From an uncultured Bacteroidales bacterium (GTDB taxonomy: Bacteria > Bacteroidota > Bacteroidia > Bacteroidales > UBA3824): DNA of 59,759 bases. The notes below the pieces were generated by a model. It did no database searches. It was not told the origin of the DNA and was given only the letters and a program-made list of their open reading frames with translations. Below, in pieces: positions 1 through 8,096 of this stretch (positions are counted from its first letter, which is position 1; each line of letters begins with the position of its first letter). The stretch lies in NCBI GenBank assembly GCA_905234655.1, contig CAJOJG010000015.1, forward strand, positions 1 through 59,759, in the 5' to 3' direction. The translations under genes and the position numbers were made by a program.

Positions 1-1
1 C

Positions 2-1999
2 AGCGAGGACATTAGGCTCAACGAATTTCCATACACCAACGGCGGACTTTTTGCCGCAAATGTCAAGTTGCCGAAGTTGACCGAGACCATTGCCTTCAAT
101 ATCACGCAAAAATTTTCGCTTGGGTTTGATTGGAGCCCGATTAATCCTGCCATTTTTGGGGCGATGTTTGAGAGTACGCTTTCGAGCAAAGACCGTCGCG
201 AAGGCGGTATGCACTACACCACCACTGAAAATATCGACAAGGCACTTGCGCCGCTGTTTCTCAACGATTTGCGCTCCCGACTAAGCGACGCCACCAAAAT
301 TCCCAACCTCAACGCAAAACGCGATACATTGCTAAGCCTTCAAGACGAATTGGCTTCAATCCGCATACTCGACCCAGCGTGCGGTTCGGGCAATTTCTTG
401 ACATACTGTTTCATGGAACTACGCCGATTGGAAAACAAAATTCTATACGAATTGCATACGGCGGGCGTAGAGACGTTGCGTGCAACGTCTCTACGGGTAT
501 CATTGTCGCAATTCCACGGTTTTGAAATCAACGAGTTTGCCGTTGATACCGCCAAGACCGCCCTGTGGATCGCACAAAACCAAATGCTCCACGAAACGCA
601 GCAAATCCTCGGCGAAAACATTTCGGAACTGCCGCTCTGTAATATTGATACTATCCACTGTGTCAACGCTTTACGAATCAATTGGGAGGATTATGTCAAT
701 CCGTCAGAGTTGGATTATATCGTTGGTAATCCGCCGTTTGTTGGCGCAAGGATTATGAACGAAGAACAGAAAGAGGATGTAATCAATATTTTTGGAAAGG
801 ATTGGAAAAATGTAGGCAATATGGATTATGTAACGTGTTGGTACAAAAAGGCTTTTGATTATATTAAACATAATCCAAAAATCCATTGCGCCTTTGTATC
901 CACCAATTCAATTTGTCAAGGCGAACAGGTGGCAAATCTTTGGAAACCGCTTTTTGAAGACGGATTGGTAATTAATTTTGCCTACCGCACATTCCGTTGG
1001 GAAAGCGATTCTGTGGGAATGGCGCACGTGCATTGTGTTATTGTGGGATTTTCGTTGGTTAATAATAACGACAAACATATTTTCAACGCAGACAAAACCG
1101 TAGAAAATGCTCAAAATATAAACGGTTATCTTGTAAATGGTAGTAATGTCTTTATCGAAAACAGGAGCAAACCAATCTGCGACGTTCCCGAAATTTGTCT
1201 TGGAGGACAACCAATTGATGATGGCAATTTAACCTTTACAGTTGAAGAAAAATACGATTTCTTGACATTTGAACCCAAGGCTGCAAAGTTTTTCAGACCG
1301 TATATGATGGGAAAAGATTTTATAATGCGTAAGCCGCGTTATTGTTTGTGGCTAAAAGATGCAAATGTCTTAGAATTAACAAAATATCCTGAAATAATGC
1401 GGCGAATTAATGCCGTAAAGCAATTCAGATTGGCAAGCAAACGTTCAAGTACATTAAGAGCGGCAAAAACGCCTTATCTTTTTGGTGCGCCATTTGAAGC
1501 AACAGGCGATTATGTTGCAATACCCAAGGTGTCATCAGAAACACGCAAGTACATCCCTATCGATTATTTGTCGAAAGAAATTATTCCAGGCGACAAATTA
1601 TTTGTTATGCAAAATGCAACGCTCTATCATTTCGGCATTTTAACATCGATTGTACATATGGCTTGGATGCGTGCTGTATGCGGGAGACTTGAAATGCGGT
1701 ATAGTTATAGTAATACTATTGTTTACAACAATTTTCCGTGGCCGAATGTCGGTGGCGATTGTAAAGACGATGTGCACATCGTCTCTACACATGCACAAAA
1801 AATCCTCGACATTCGTGAAAAATACCTCTCGCAAGGCGCGTCGCTCGCAACGCTTTACGGCGAAAACCTCGACCTCTTGTTCACCGACCTTGCCGAGGCG
1901 CACCGCAAATTGGACGAGATTGTTTTGGGATTGTACGGCTTGGACAAGGACGCAAGCGAGGCAGAGATGGTGGGCAGGCTGTTTGAGATGATTTTTTGA
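2..1999 (+). CDS. MmeI-type class I SAM-dependent DNA methyltransferase, 5' end cut by the window
   Basis: The frame is open from base 2, so the gene starts before the window; about 665 residues are visible. The first visible residues contain FPYTNGGLF and the text continues with FDWSPINPAIFGAMFES and HYTTTENI, which are signatures of the MmeI/Eco57I-like methyltransferase group. SAM-binding motif I is ILDPACGSGNFL near visible residue 120, and the catalytic motif IV is GNPPF near residue 243, of the N6-adenine type. A target-recognition region follows, ending with NNFPWP. It should methylate adenine in double-stranded DNA as part of a restriction-modification or related defence system. Whether the missing N-terminus carries a nuclease cannot be seen. 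Two palindromic repeats lie inside the frame without breaking it. Family assignment is firm; specificity is unknown. Confidence 0.9.
   Translation, partial: SEDIRLNEFPYTNGGLFAANVKLPKLTETIAFNITQKFSLGFDWSPINPAIFGAMFESTLSSKDRREGGMHYTTTENIDKALAPLFLNDLRSRLSDATKIPNLNAKRDTLLSLQDELASIRILDPACGSGNFLTYCFMELRRLENKILYELHTAGVETLRATSLRVSLSQFHGFEINEFAVDTAKTALWIAQNQMLHETQQILGENISELPLCNIDTIHCVNALRINWEDYVNPSELDYIVGNPPFVGARIMNEEQKEDVINIFGKDWKNVGNMDYVTCWYKKAFDYIKHNPKIHCAFVSTNSICQGEQVANLWKPLFEDGLVINFAYRTFRWESDSVGMAHVHCVIVGFSLVNNNDKHIFNADKTVENAQNINGYLVNGSNVFIENRSKPICDVPEICLGGQPIDDGNLTFTVEEKYDFLTFEPKAAKFFRPYMMGKDFIMRKPRYCLWLKDANVLELTKYPEIMRRINAVKQFRLASKRSSTLRAAKTPYLFGAPFEATGDYVAIPKVSSETRKYIPIDYLSKEIIPGDKLFVMQNATLYHFGILTSIVHMAWMRAVCGRLEMRYSYSNTIVYNNFPWPNVGGDCKDDVHIVSTHAQKILDIREKYLSQGASLATLYGENLDLLFTDLAEAHRKLDEIVLGLYGLDKDASEAEMVGRLFEMIF
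466..495. repeat. Palindromic repeat inside the methyltransferase frame (copy 1)
   Basis: A perfect 14-bp inverted repeat, CGTAGAGACGTTGC, faces its complement GCAACGTCTCTACG across a two-base loop. It is in frame and encodes residues VETLRATSLR between conserved parts of the methyltransferase. The outer arm GTAGAGACG is shared with the second copy at 1761-1788, so both belong to one short palindromic (REP-like) family. Confidence 0.75.
1761..1788. repeat. Palindromic repeat inside the methyltransferase frame (copy 2)
   Basis: A 28-bp palindrome with 13 of 14 paired positions. It begins GTAAAGACG and ends CGTCTCTAC; the inner arm differs from copy 1. It encodes KDDVHIVST just after the NNFPWP motif, in a region that tolerates length change. 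Confidence 0.7.
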
Positions 2000-2008
2000 G
2001 GAAAACAA

Positions 2009-2040
2009 TTTGTATGTTAACGAAAAATACACTACCTTTG
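2009..2040 (+). promoter_or_regulatory. Bacteroidota-type promoter
   Basis: TTTG at 2009-2012, 20 bases, then TACCTTTG at 2033-2040 match the -33/-7 consensus exactly. No convincing gene follows before the next promoter; the best candidate is a 24-codon frame at 2058-2132. Confidence 0.6.
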
Positions 2041-2211
2041 CGCAAAACATTGATATTATGATTGGTAATACATTAGCAAAAAAGTGTATTGCAAACTCAG
2101 TTGGCTACGAAATTGGAAGCGAAAATCCGTAATATTAAAATGTTGCATGAACGAATGGATATAGAATCCAAGTTTTAACAAAATTGGATTCGTGATAATC
2201 GGACAAATTGA
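2041..2211. other. Intergenic stretch with only a tiny open frame
   Basis: Between the methyltransferase and the toxin-antitoxin pair there is one 24-residue frame at 2058-2132 directly after a good promoter. Another frame ends LHERMDIESKF at about 2178 but has no start. These may be remnants of a lost gene or a small RNA region. No family is recognised. Confidence 0.3.
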
Positions 2212-2243
2212 TTTGCATAACTTCCAAAAGTATTTTATCTTTG
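2212..2243 (+). promoter_or_regulatory. Promoter of the toxin-antitoxin operon
   Basis: TTTG at 2212-2215, a 20-base spacer and TATCTTTG at 2236-2243 form a consensus Bacteroidota promoter 25 bases before the antitoxin ATG. Confidence 0.7.
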
Positions 2244-2268
2244 CGACGAAATTTAAAACAATATAATT

Positions 2269-2526
2269 ATGCAAACATACACAATAGAAATGGATAACAC
2301 AAACGCGGATGCTGCGGCATTTATGAAGTATTTGATGTCGTTGTCCTTTGTCCGTGTTGTCGAAAACGAACCTGTAATGGTCACCAAACCTCGCTTGTTT
2401 GATCCTGAAACAGGCAAAGAATTTAACGACAAGACAATCGAAACAATAGAAAAGGCACGTCAAGGCAAAGACATTATACACGTCGGGAATATTGACAACT
2501 TCAAAAAAATGTTGGAGGCGTTGTAA
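2269..2526 (+). CDS. Antitoxin of a YafQ-type toxin-antitoxin pair
   Basis: An 85-residue acidic protein directly upstream of a YafQ-like toxin, with one base between its stop and the toxin start. It has no strong named domain by eye. The order (small acidic protein first, toxin second), the promoter just upstream and the tight spacing are typical of RelB/DinJ-type antitoxins, which bind and silence the toxin and repress their own operon through the N-terminus. The call rests mainly on context; the protein family itself is not recognised. Confidence 0.65.
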   Translation: MQTYTIEMDNTNADAAAFMKYLMSLSFVRVVENEPVMVTKPRLFDPETGKEFNDKTIETIEKARQGKDIIHVGNIDNFKKMLEAL

Positions 2527-2527
2527 T

Positions 2528-2812
2528 ATGGCTAAGTACGATTTGGATATGACCGGACAGTTCAAAAAGGATATTAAGAAAGCCAAAAAAAGAGGTCTTG
2601 ATATTCCTAAACTTTATGAACTGGTTGATTTGTTGCTGAATGGCGAAAAACTGCCAGAGAACAATCACGACCATTTATTGTCCGGCGAATATAATGGATT
2701 ACGCGAGTGCCATATCCAGCCTGATTGGTTGCTAATATATGACCGTGCCGAAACAATTAGACTAATAACTTTGCAACGAACTGGCACTCACTCAGATCTG
2801 TTTAAAGAATAG
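2528..2812 (+). CDS. YafQ/RelE-superfamily mRNA interferase toxin
   Basis: A 94-residue basic protein. The ATG at 2528 is chosen because an upstream frame start at 2492 would overlap the antitoxin by 35 bases. The sequence carries the YafQ hallmarks: an N-terminal FKKDIKKAKKRG helix, then LSGEYNGLRECHIQPDWLLIY and the C-terminal RTGTHSDLF, whose histidine and phenylalanine are typical of the YafQ active site. The predicted activity is ribosome-dependent cleavage of mRNA. It forms an operon with the preceding antitoxin and sits beside a restriction-modification gene, a common setting for mobile toxin-antitoxin pairs. Confidence 0.88.
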   Translation: MAKYDLDMTGQFKKDIKKAKKRGLDIPKLYELVDLLLNGEKLPENNHDHLLSGEYNGLRECHIQPDWLLIYDRAETIRLITLQRTGTHSDLFKE

Positions 2813-2836
2813 ATTTTATTTTGATCATTAAACAAA

Positions 2837-2870
2837 AAAAGCACGGAACCAACCATGATTCCGTGCTTTT
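2837..2870. terminator. Bidirectional terminator between toxin and korB
   Basis: AAAAGCACGGAA at 2837-2848 pairs perfectly with TTCCGTGCTTTT at 2859-2870 across a 10-base loop. It lies between two convergent transcription units and has A/T tracts on both sides, so it can serve both. Confidence 0.85.
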
Positions 2871-2902
2871 CAATCTTCTAATTACTAATTTCTAATTACT
2901 AA

Positions 2903-3907
2903 TTACTTCACTTCCCAGATGTCGTTGGTTTCGAGAAGTTCGGCGAAGTTGTGGTACTTCTTGGCGGCCTTGATTTCGTCGATTTGGGCGTTGACGGCAT
3001 CGTCGTATGTGGGCGCGTCAACGTCGCGGATTACGCCGAGGGCAACGGGGAAGTCGGGGCCTTCCATCAAGGCGAGTTTCAGTTGAAGGGTGTTGTCCTG
3101 CGCGTGGGCGTCGTGGACAAGGACGTCGTCGAGGGTGTAGCCGTCCTCGCCAATCGTTACGACCTTGATGCCAAAGCCGTCCTGGACGAGGCCTTTCTCG
3201 TTGTTTTCGCCAAAGACCATCTTCTCGCCGTGGCGAAGGTAGATGGCGTTTTTGAGGCGGCCGGCCTTGTCATAGACAGCGTCGTGGGTGCCGTTGTTGA
3301 AGATGACGCAATTCTGCAAAATCTCGCATACTGCCGCGCCCTTGTGAGCGTGGGCGGCTTTGAGGATTTCGATTGTTGCGGGCGAGTCGGTGGCGACGGC
3401 GCGGGCGAAGAAATGCCCCCTTGCGCCAAACGCCAGTTCTGCCGGGCGGAACGGGTCTTCAACTGTGCCGTAAGGGCTTGACTTGCTGACGAAACCGCGC
3501 GGCGAGGTGGGCGAGTACTGGCCCTTCGTAAGACCGTAGATGCGGTTGTTGAGAAGAATCATCTTGAGGTCGATGTTGCGGCGTTGCGCGTGGATGAAAT
3601 GGTTGCCGCCGATAGCGAGGCCGTCGCCGTCGCCCGAAACCTGCCATACGGAAAGTTTGGGGTTGCTGACTTTGCAGCCCGTGGCGATGGCTGCGGCGCG
3701 TCCGTGGATGGTGTTCATGCCGTAGGTAGCCATGTAGTGCGGAAGGCGCGACGAGCATCCGATGCCCGAAATCACGGCCGTGTCTTCGGGCGCGACGCCT
3801 ATTTCTGCCATCGCTTTTTGCAGCGAGGCGAGGAAAAAGTGGTCGCCACAGCCGGGACACCAGCGCGGCTGCCCTTTCTTGAAATCGTTGATTGTATATT
3901 CGCTCAT
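2903..3907 (-). CDS. korB: 2-oxoacid:ferredoxin oxidoreductase, beta subunit (KorB-like)
   Basis: This 334-residue protein binds thiamine diphosphate and works with the alpha subunit encoded upstream. Together they oxidatively decarboxylate a 2-oxoacid (2-oxoglutarate by similarity) with coenzyme A and reduce ferredoxin. The N-terminus has RWCPGCGDHF with cysteines at 17 and 20, plus GCSSR near 50, which supply iron-sulfur ligands. The diphosphate-binding motif is GDGDGLAIGGNHF at 92-104, followed by NN at 120-121 and GLTKGQYSPTS, all typical of KorB. It lies 81 bases downstream of korA in the same orientation. Oxygen-sensitive enzymes of this type fit an anaerobe. Exact substrate among 2-oxoacids is inferred from similarity only. 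Confidence 0.93.
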   Translation of the reverse strand: MSEYTINDFKKGQPRWCPGCGDHFFLASLQKAMAEIGVAPEDTAVISGIGCSSRLPHYMATYGMNTIHGRAAAIATGCKVSNPKLSVWQVSGDGDGLAIGGNHFIHAQRRNIDLKMILLNNRIYGLTKGQYSPTSPRGFVSKSSPYGTVEDPFRPAELAFGARGHFFARAVATDSPATIEILKAAHAHKGAAVCEILQNCVIFNNGTHDAVYDKAGRLKNAIYLRHGEKMVFGENNEKGLVQDGFGIKVVTIGEDGYTLDDVLVHDAHAQDNTLQLKLALMEGPDFPVALGVIRDVDAPTYDDAVNAQIDEIKAAKKYHNFAELLETNDIWEVK

Positions 3908-3988
3908 TTTATTATTTCCGATTTGATGATTTTGTTGATTTGTTGACTAAATCATTTGTTGATTTGATGATTAGTCAAACGAAATCAT

Positions 3989-5836
3989 TTATTTTGCGTA
4001 AATTTCGTTGAATGCGTCCACAAGTTCGCTTACCACAAACGGCTGACCCTTTACCTCGTTGAATTGATACGGCACAAATCCGTCCACTTTCATACGGAGG
4101 TAGCCCGCAAACTGTCCGAGGTTTTGCTCGGCAACTACTACCTTCTTGTATTTCTTCAATACTTCCGACGTGTTTTTGGGCAGCGGGTTGATGTACTTGA
4201 ACTGCGCGAGGGCAACTTTCTTGCCGGCGGCGCGCATCTCGTCCATGGCGGCGTGAAGGTGTCCGTATGTGGATCCAAAGCCAACTATCAAGAGTTCGGC
4301 GTCGTCCTTGTCGCCCAAGACCTCAACGTCGGGGACGGGGATGCGGGCGACCTTCTCGGCGCGTTTGCGGCACATGAGGTCGTGGTTTTCGGGGTTGGTG
4401 GATATTGCGCCGGTCTTGTCGTCCTTTTCGAGGCCGCCAAGTATGTGGGTGAAGCCTTTGCGTCCCGGGACCGCCCAGTAGCGCACCATCTCGTCGTTCC
4501 TCATATAAGGCGTCCACTTGCCGAGAAGGTCTTCGGGGACGTATGGCGGGTTGATGGCGGGATAGTCGTCGAGGTTGGGAAGCTTGAAGGCTGCCGAGCC
4601 GTTGCCGAGGAATGCGTCGGTGAGCAAAATCACGGGCGTCATGCGCTCGAGGGCGATTTTGCAGGCGTCGTATGCCGCGTCAAAACAGTCTGTGGGGCTG
4701 AGGGCGGCGATTACGGGCATTGGCGACTCGCCGTTGCGTCCAAAAAGCGCCTGCAAGAGGTCGGTCTGTTCGGATTTTGTGGGAAGTCCTGTGGCCGGGC
4801 CGCCGCGCTGAACGTCGAGCACCACCAATGGAAGTTCCAGGATTACAGCCAAGTTCATGGCCTCTGATTTGAGGCAGATGCCGGGACCTGATGTCGATGT
4901 CGCCGCCAATGCGCCCGCGAACGACGCGCCGAGAGCCGACGAGCAACCAGCGATTTCGTCCTCGCACTGTACGGTGGTTACGCCCAAGGACTTGTGCTTC
5001 GAGAGCTCGTGAAGGATGTCGGTGGCGGGGGTGATGGGGTAAGAGCCGAGGTAAAGCCTGAGTCCGGCTTTTTCGGCGGCGGCGATAAGGCCGTATGCGG
5101 TGGCCTTGTTGCCGGTGATGTCCATGTAGCGTCCCGCAACTTTGTTTTTGGATTCGATTCTATATACGTTGGTGGCGTTGCTGTGGGTGTTGTGGCCATA
5201 GTCGTATCCGGCCTGTATTACCTTGATGTTGGCCTCGGCGACGCCCGGTTTTTTGGCGAACTTGTCTTTGAGGAAGTTGAAGGCAATCTCGAGATTGCGG
5301 TCGAATAGCCAGCAAACCAAGCCCAATGCGAACATGTTGCGGCATTTGAGGATGCTCTTGTTGTCCATGCCTGAATCCGCGAGGCAGGCCTTGACCATCG
5401 AGGTGAGGGGGCAGAGGATTACGCGGTCGGGGTCGATGCCCATCTCGCCGAGGTAGTCCTCGGTCTGGAACTGCGCCTTCTGCAAGTCTGCGGGCTTGAA
5501 GCTGTCGGTATCGACGATTATTGTTGCATCCGGTTTCGCATATTTATACTGTGTCTTGAGCGCGGCGGCGTTCATGGCCACGAGCACGTCGCACTTGTCG
5601 CCGGGGGTATATACCTTTTCCGCGCCGATGTGCACTTGGAAACCCGAAACGCCTGTCAACGAGCCTTGGGGCGCGCGGATGTCGGCGGGATAGTCGGGGA
5701 ATGTGCTGATGCTGTTGCCAACGGTGGCCGAGATAGTCGAGAAGATGTTGCCGGCGAGCTGCATGCCGTCGCCCGAATCGCCCGAAAACCTTACCACAAC
5801 GTTGTCCAAATTCTTGATTTGAAGTTTGTCTGACAT
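3989..5836 (-). CDS. korA: 2-oxoacid:ferredoxin oxidoreductase, alpha subunit with fused gamma domain (KorA-like)
   Basis: A 615-residue protein in which residues 1 to about 190 form the gamma domain (RFSGDSGDGMQLAGNIF near the start) and residues from about 230 form the pyrimidine-binding alpha domain (YLGSYPITPATDILHEL, then CEDEIAGCSSALGASFAG). This gamma-alpha fusion is the usual arrangement for KorA in Bacteroidota. It pairs with KorB encoded just downstream to complete the enzyme, which feeds the reductive or branched TCA pathway and supplies reduced ferredoxin. A -7 element lies about 40 bases upstream of the start. Confidence 0.93.
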   Translation of the reverse strand: MSDKLQIKNLDNVVVRFSGDSGDGMQLAGNIFSTISATVGNSISTFPDYPADIRAPQGSLTGVSGFQVHIGAEKVYTPGDKCDVLVAMNAAALKTQYKYAKPDATIIVDTDSFKPADLQKAQFQTEDYLGEMGIDPDRVILCPLTSMVKACLADSGMDNKSILKCRNMFALGLVCWLFDRNLEIAFNFLKDKFAKKPGVAEANIKVIQAGYDYGHNTHSNATNVYRIESKNKVAGRYMDITGNKATAYGLIAAAEKAGLRLYLGSYPITPATDILHELSKHKSLGVTTVQCEDEIAGCSSALGASFAGALAATSTSGPGICLKSEAMNLAVILELPLVVLDVQRGGPATGLPTKSEQTDLLQALFGRNGESPMPVIAALSPTDCFDAAYDACKIALERMTPVILLTDAFLGNGSAAFKLPNLDDYPAINPPYVPEDLLGKWTPYMRNDEMVRYWAVPGRKGFTHILGGLEKDDKTGAISTNPENHDLMCRKRAEKVARIPVPDVEVLGDKDDAELLIVGFGSTYGHLHAAMDEMRAAGKKVALAQFKYINPLPKNTSEVLKKYKKVVVAEQNLGQFAGYLRMKVDGFVPYQFNEVKGQPFVVSELVDAFNEIYAK

Positions 5837-5877
5837 ATTTTTCGTAATGAGGTTTTGTTTTTCTGTTTTCTATGCCG

Positions 5878-5885
5878 CAAAGATA
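5878..5885 (-). promoter_or_regulatory. -7 element of the korA promoter
   Basis: On the minus strand the bases read TATCTTTG, the Bacteroidota -7 consensus, 42 bases before the korA ATG. No clean TTTG is found at the -33 spacing. Confidence 0.5.
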
Positions 5886-5990
5886 AGGTTTATTCGTTAA
5901 GTAATCGTTAATTAATGCAGATATTTTTGGATAAATTTGCAATTACGAGAAAAACGTAAAAATCCACAGAGGCTTTGCGGACGGTATTTT

Positions 5991-6335
5991 TTATATGTAC
6001 CTGCGCCACTGCCAGAGTTTGCGGTTTTTGAGGTAGTCGAAGTCCTGCTCGTTCTTGTACGATTCTTTCTCAAAGGGTATGTTCATGTAAGCTTTCCAAT
6101 GTGGCTGTCCCTTAATGCGGTTACGTATATAAAAGAAAGCGTACAACAAGTAGAAGAATACTATCAGGGTCTCAACCTGTTGGCGGAGGTGGATACGCTC
6201 GTGGTTGACTATCGAGCGGAACTTCTCCTGCCCCATTTCTTCCGCGTTTTGCTTGAGGATTATGAATGGCCAGAGCGTTATGCCGTTGTAGTGTTTCAGG
6301 ACTTTGTCAAACAATGTTTTTGATGTGAAAATCAT
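5991..6335 (-). CDS. Small hypothetical protein with an HExxH motif
   Basis: 114 residues from the ATG at 6335; a GTG at 6359 would add eight residues. The sequence contains NHERIHLRQQVE near residue 57, which fits the HExxH zinc-binding pattern, followed by the hydrophobic stretch TLIVFFYLLYAFFYI and a basic, aromatic C-terminus (KLWQWRRYI). Similar short membrane-associated proteins occur across Bacteroidota without a known function. It could be a minimal membrane metalloprotease-like protein, but no third metal ligand is obvious. It lies downstream of the histidine kinase gene, 158 bases away, on the same strand. Confidence 0.6.
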   Translation of the reverse strand: MIFTSKTLFDKVLKHYNGITLWPFIILKQNAEEMGQEKFRSIVNHERIHLRQQVETLIVFFYLLYAFFYIRNRIKGQPHWKAYMNIPFEKESYKNEQDFDYLKNRKLWQWRRYI

Positions 6336-6434
6336 TTGTCTAAAACTTGTTTTTGGCACAATTTGTGCATTAAATATTACGGTTGAAAACTAAAGTAAAT
6401 AAATATTTTTCATTTTCATTTTTCATTTTTTTGG

Positions 6435-6468
6435 GCGGGACGTGATGCGATATCATTTCCCGCTTTTT
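6435..6468. terminator. Hairpin with T tract between kinase and small HExxH gene
   Basis: GCGGGA at 6435-6440 pairs with TCCCGC at 6458-6463, with a weaker inner TGAT/ATCA pairing, followed on the plus strand by TTTTT. The T tract favours plus-strand termination although the neighbouring genes are on the minus strand, so the role is uncertain. Confidence 0.4.
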
Positions 6469-6493
6469 CTTTGCGTGTGACGTTCCCGTGACT

Positions 6494-7894
6494 TTACCTT
6501 TTGGAGTAGAACGGCAGTTTGACAATGATGGATGTGCCGAGGCCTTCTTCAGCTTCGACTTCTATGGTGCCGTTGTGCATTTTCACAAATTCGTTACAAA
6601 CAATCAGCCCGAGGCCGGTGCCTTGTTCCTTGTGCGTGCCGGGGCGCGAGGATATTTTGTCAATTTTAAAAAGGCTGTCCAAGGCTTCGCGGCTCATTCC
6701 GATGCCGTTGTCAGTGACTCTTATTATGCTTGCGTAACCCGCCACGTCAAACTCCAACTGTACGCAACTGTCTTGGTACGAGAACTTTATGGCGTTTGTG
6801 ACGAGGTTTCTCAAGACGGTGAGGATGAGGTTATGGTCGGCATACACCTTGTCGCGGCTCTTGATTGTGGCTCTAAGCTCGATGTTCTTCGCCATGCAGA
6901 GCGGCGCGACGTTACTCTTTACGTGTTCAATGAGGTCGCTGATGTCCAAGTACGCCGGGTTGCATTGTATTGCACCGAGCTGGGCGCGTGACCATGAGAG
7001 CAGGTCGTCGAGCAGGTTGCACAGGCTGTCGATGCTGTCGTGGAGCGCAGACGCAAGTTCCTTGGCGTGAGGGTCGCGCCCCTTGGAGGCTTCGTCGGTG
7101 TATATCTCCGACAGTGTCGTTATGCTGCTGATAGGCGTCTTGAGGTCGTGGGCGATTATGGAGAAGAACTTGTCCTTCGCGTCGTTTGAATTTTGGAGTT
7201 CCTCTATTTTGTTTGTGATTTCAGAACTGAATCCGCTCTTAACCGCGCTGTTTGTGTTGTTATATGTCCTGACCGCAGCGATGAAACTTAGCGCGACGGA
7301 GAATATGCTGCCGCCAAGGAAGAACACCCAGCAGTGTGCGCGGTCGTAGTATGAATATACAGATGTCACGGCGACAAAGAGAATGTACAGGATGAAAAGC
7401 GCGAAGAACACCACCGTGCTCTTGCGGTTAAGGTCTATTGTGCGCGCGAGGTGGAACATCACGTATGCAAGGTACGCGAGCTGTATGCCGCCGTCGATGG
7501 CGATGAGTATGTCGTGGAAGTCGCTGCTGACGAACAGGTACAATATGTTGATGGACAACACAGCACCGCTCATGGCGTACATTGTGTTTCGGTTGACTTT
7601 CCTGAACCTCGGCAGGACGGCGAAGATGAAGTTGACGCTCGTCAGGTATATGTTAAGCGACAGGAACAGGAAATACTTGACAATCTCGTAGTCGTATGAC
7701 GGCCATAGCGACGTCAACATGCCGTACTGGTTGTTGAATCCGACAAGGAAACTTATCGACACGAATGCTGTTATGAAAAACAAGTGCAGGTTCTTGCGTT
7801 CGGACTTGAACATCAGAACCAGGTGTAGCACTAATTCCCCGAGCACGATGCCAATCATTATCAGCGATAATATTTGCGTTATTGTCAACGGCAT
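6494..7894 (-). CDS. Membrane sensor histidine kinase
   Basis: 466 residues. The first 220 or so residues hold about seven hydrophobic segments (for example ILSLIMIGIVLGELVLHLVL), forming a polytopic membrane sensor module rather than a periplasmic loop. A short linker leads to the HisKA dimerisation domain with the phospho-acceptor histidine in FFSIIAHDLKTPISS near residue 249. The ATPase domain follows, with the N box (LRNLVTNAIKFS), VTDNGIGM and GTGLGLIVCNEF. It should autophosphorylate and pass phosphate to a response regulator, but none is encoded nearby, so it is an orphan kinase. The signal may be within the membrane or the membrane state itself; this is inference. Confidence 0.92.
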   Translation of the reverse strand: MPLTITQILSLIMIGIVLGELVLHLVLMFKSERKNLHLFFITAFVSISFLVGFNNQYGMLTSLWPSYDYEIVKYFLFLSLNIYLTSVNFIFAVLPRFRKVNRNTMYAMSGAVLSINILYLFVSSDFHDILIAIDGGIQLAYLAYVMFHLARTIDLNRKSTVVFFALFILYILFVAVTSVYSYYDRAHCWVFFLGGSIFSVALSFIAAVRTYNNTNSAVKSGFSSEITNKIEELQNSNDAKDKFFSIIAHDLKTPISSITTLSEIYTDEASKGRDPHAKELASALHDSIDSLCNLLDDLLSWSRAQLGAIQCNPAYLDISDLIEHVKSNVAPLCMAKNIELRATIKSRDKVYADHNLILTVLRNLVTNAIKFSYQDSCVQLEFDVAGYASIIRVTDNGIGMSREALDSLFKIDKISSRPGTHKEQGTGLGLIVCNEFVKMHNGTIEVEAEEGLGTSIIVKLPFYSKR

Positions 7895-8037
7895 GATGTT
7901 TTCATTGTTTATTTATTGTTTCGTGTGGCAAAAATGTAAAAAAATGGCGGGATTTACAAATAAAATGTTGTGAAATATCGCAAAAAAAAGCCGAAATATG
8001 AAAAAAAGTTAATTATCGTGAAATATGATTTAAAAGG

Positions 8038-8069
8038 TTTGAAACATGATTTAGAAATAGGTAATTTTG
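8038..8069 (+). promoter_or_regulatory. Promoter of the Bat operon
   Basis: TTTG at 8038-8041, a 20-base spacer and TAATTTTG at 8062-8069 match the Bacteroidota consensus, 27 bases before the moxR ATG. Confidence 0.75.
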
Positions 8070-8096
8070 CGACGAATATAACCAAAACACATAAAA

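Noticed and set aside
2058..2132. 24-codon frame after the 2009-2040 promoter as a leader peptide gene
   Set aside because: No sequence similarity or structure supports it and no attenuator hairpin follows; it is noted only as part of an intergenic stretch.
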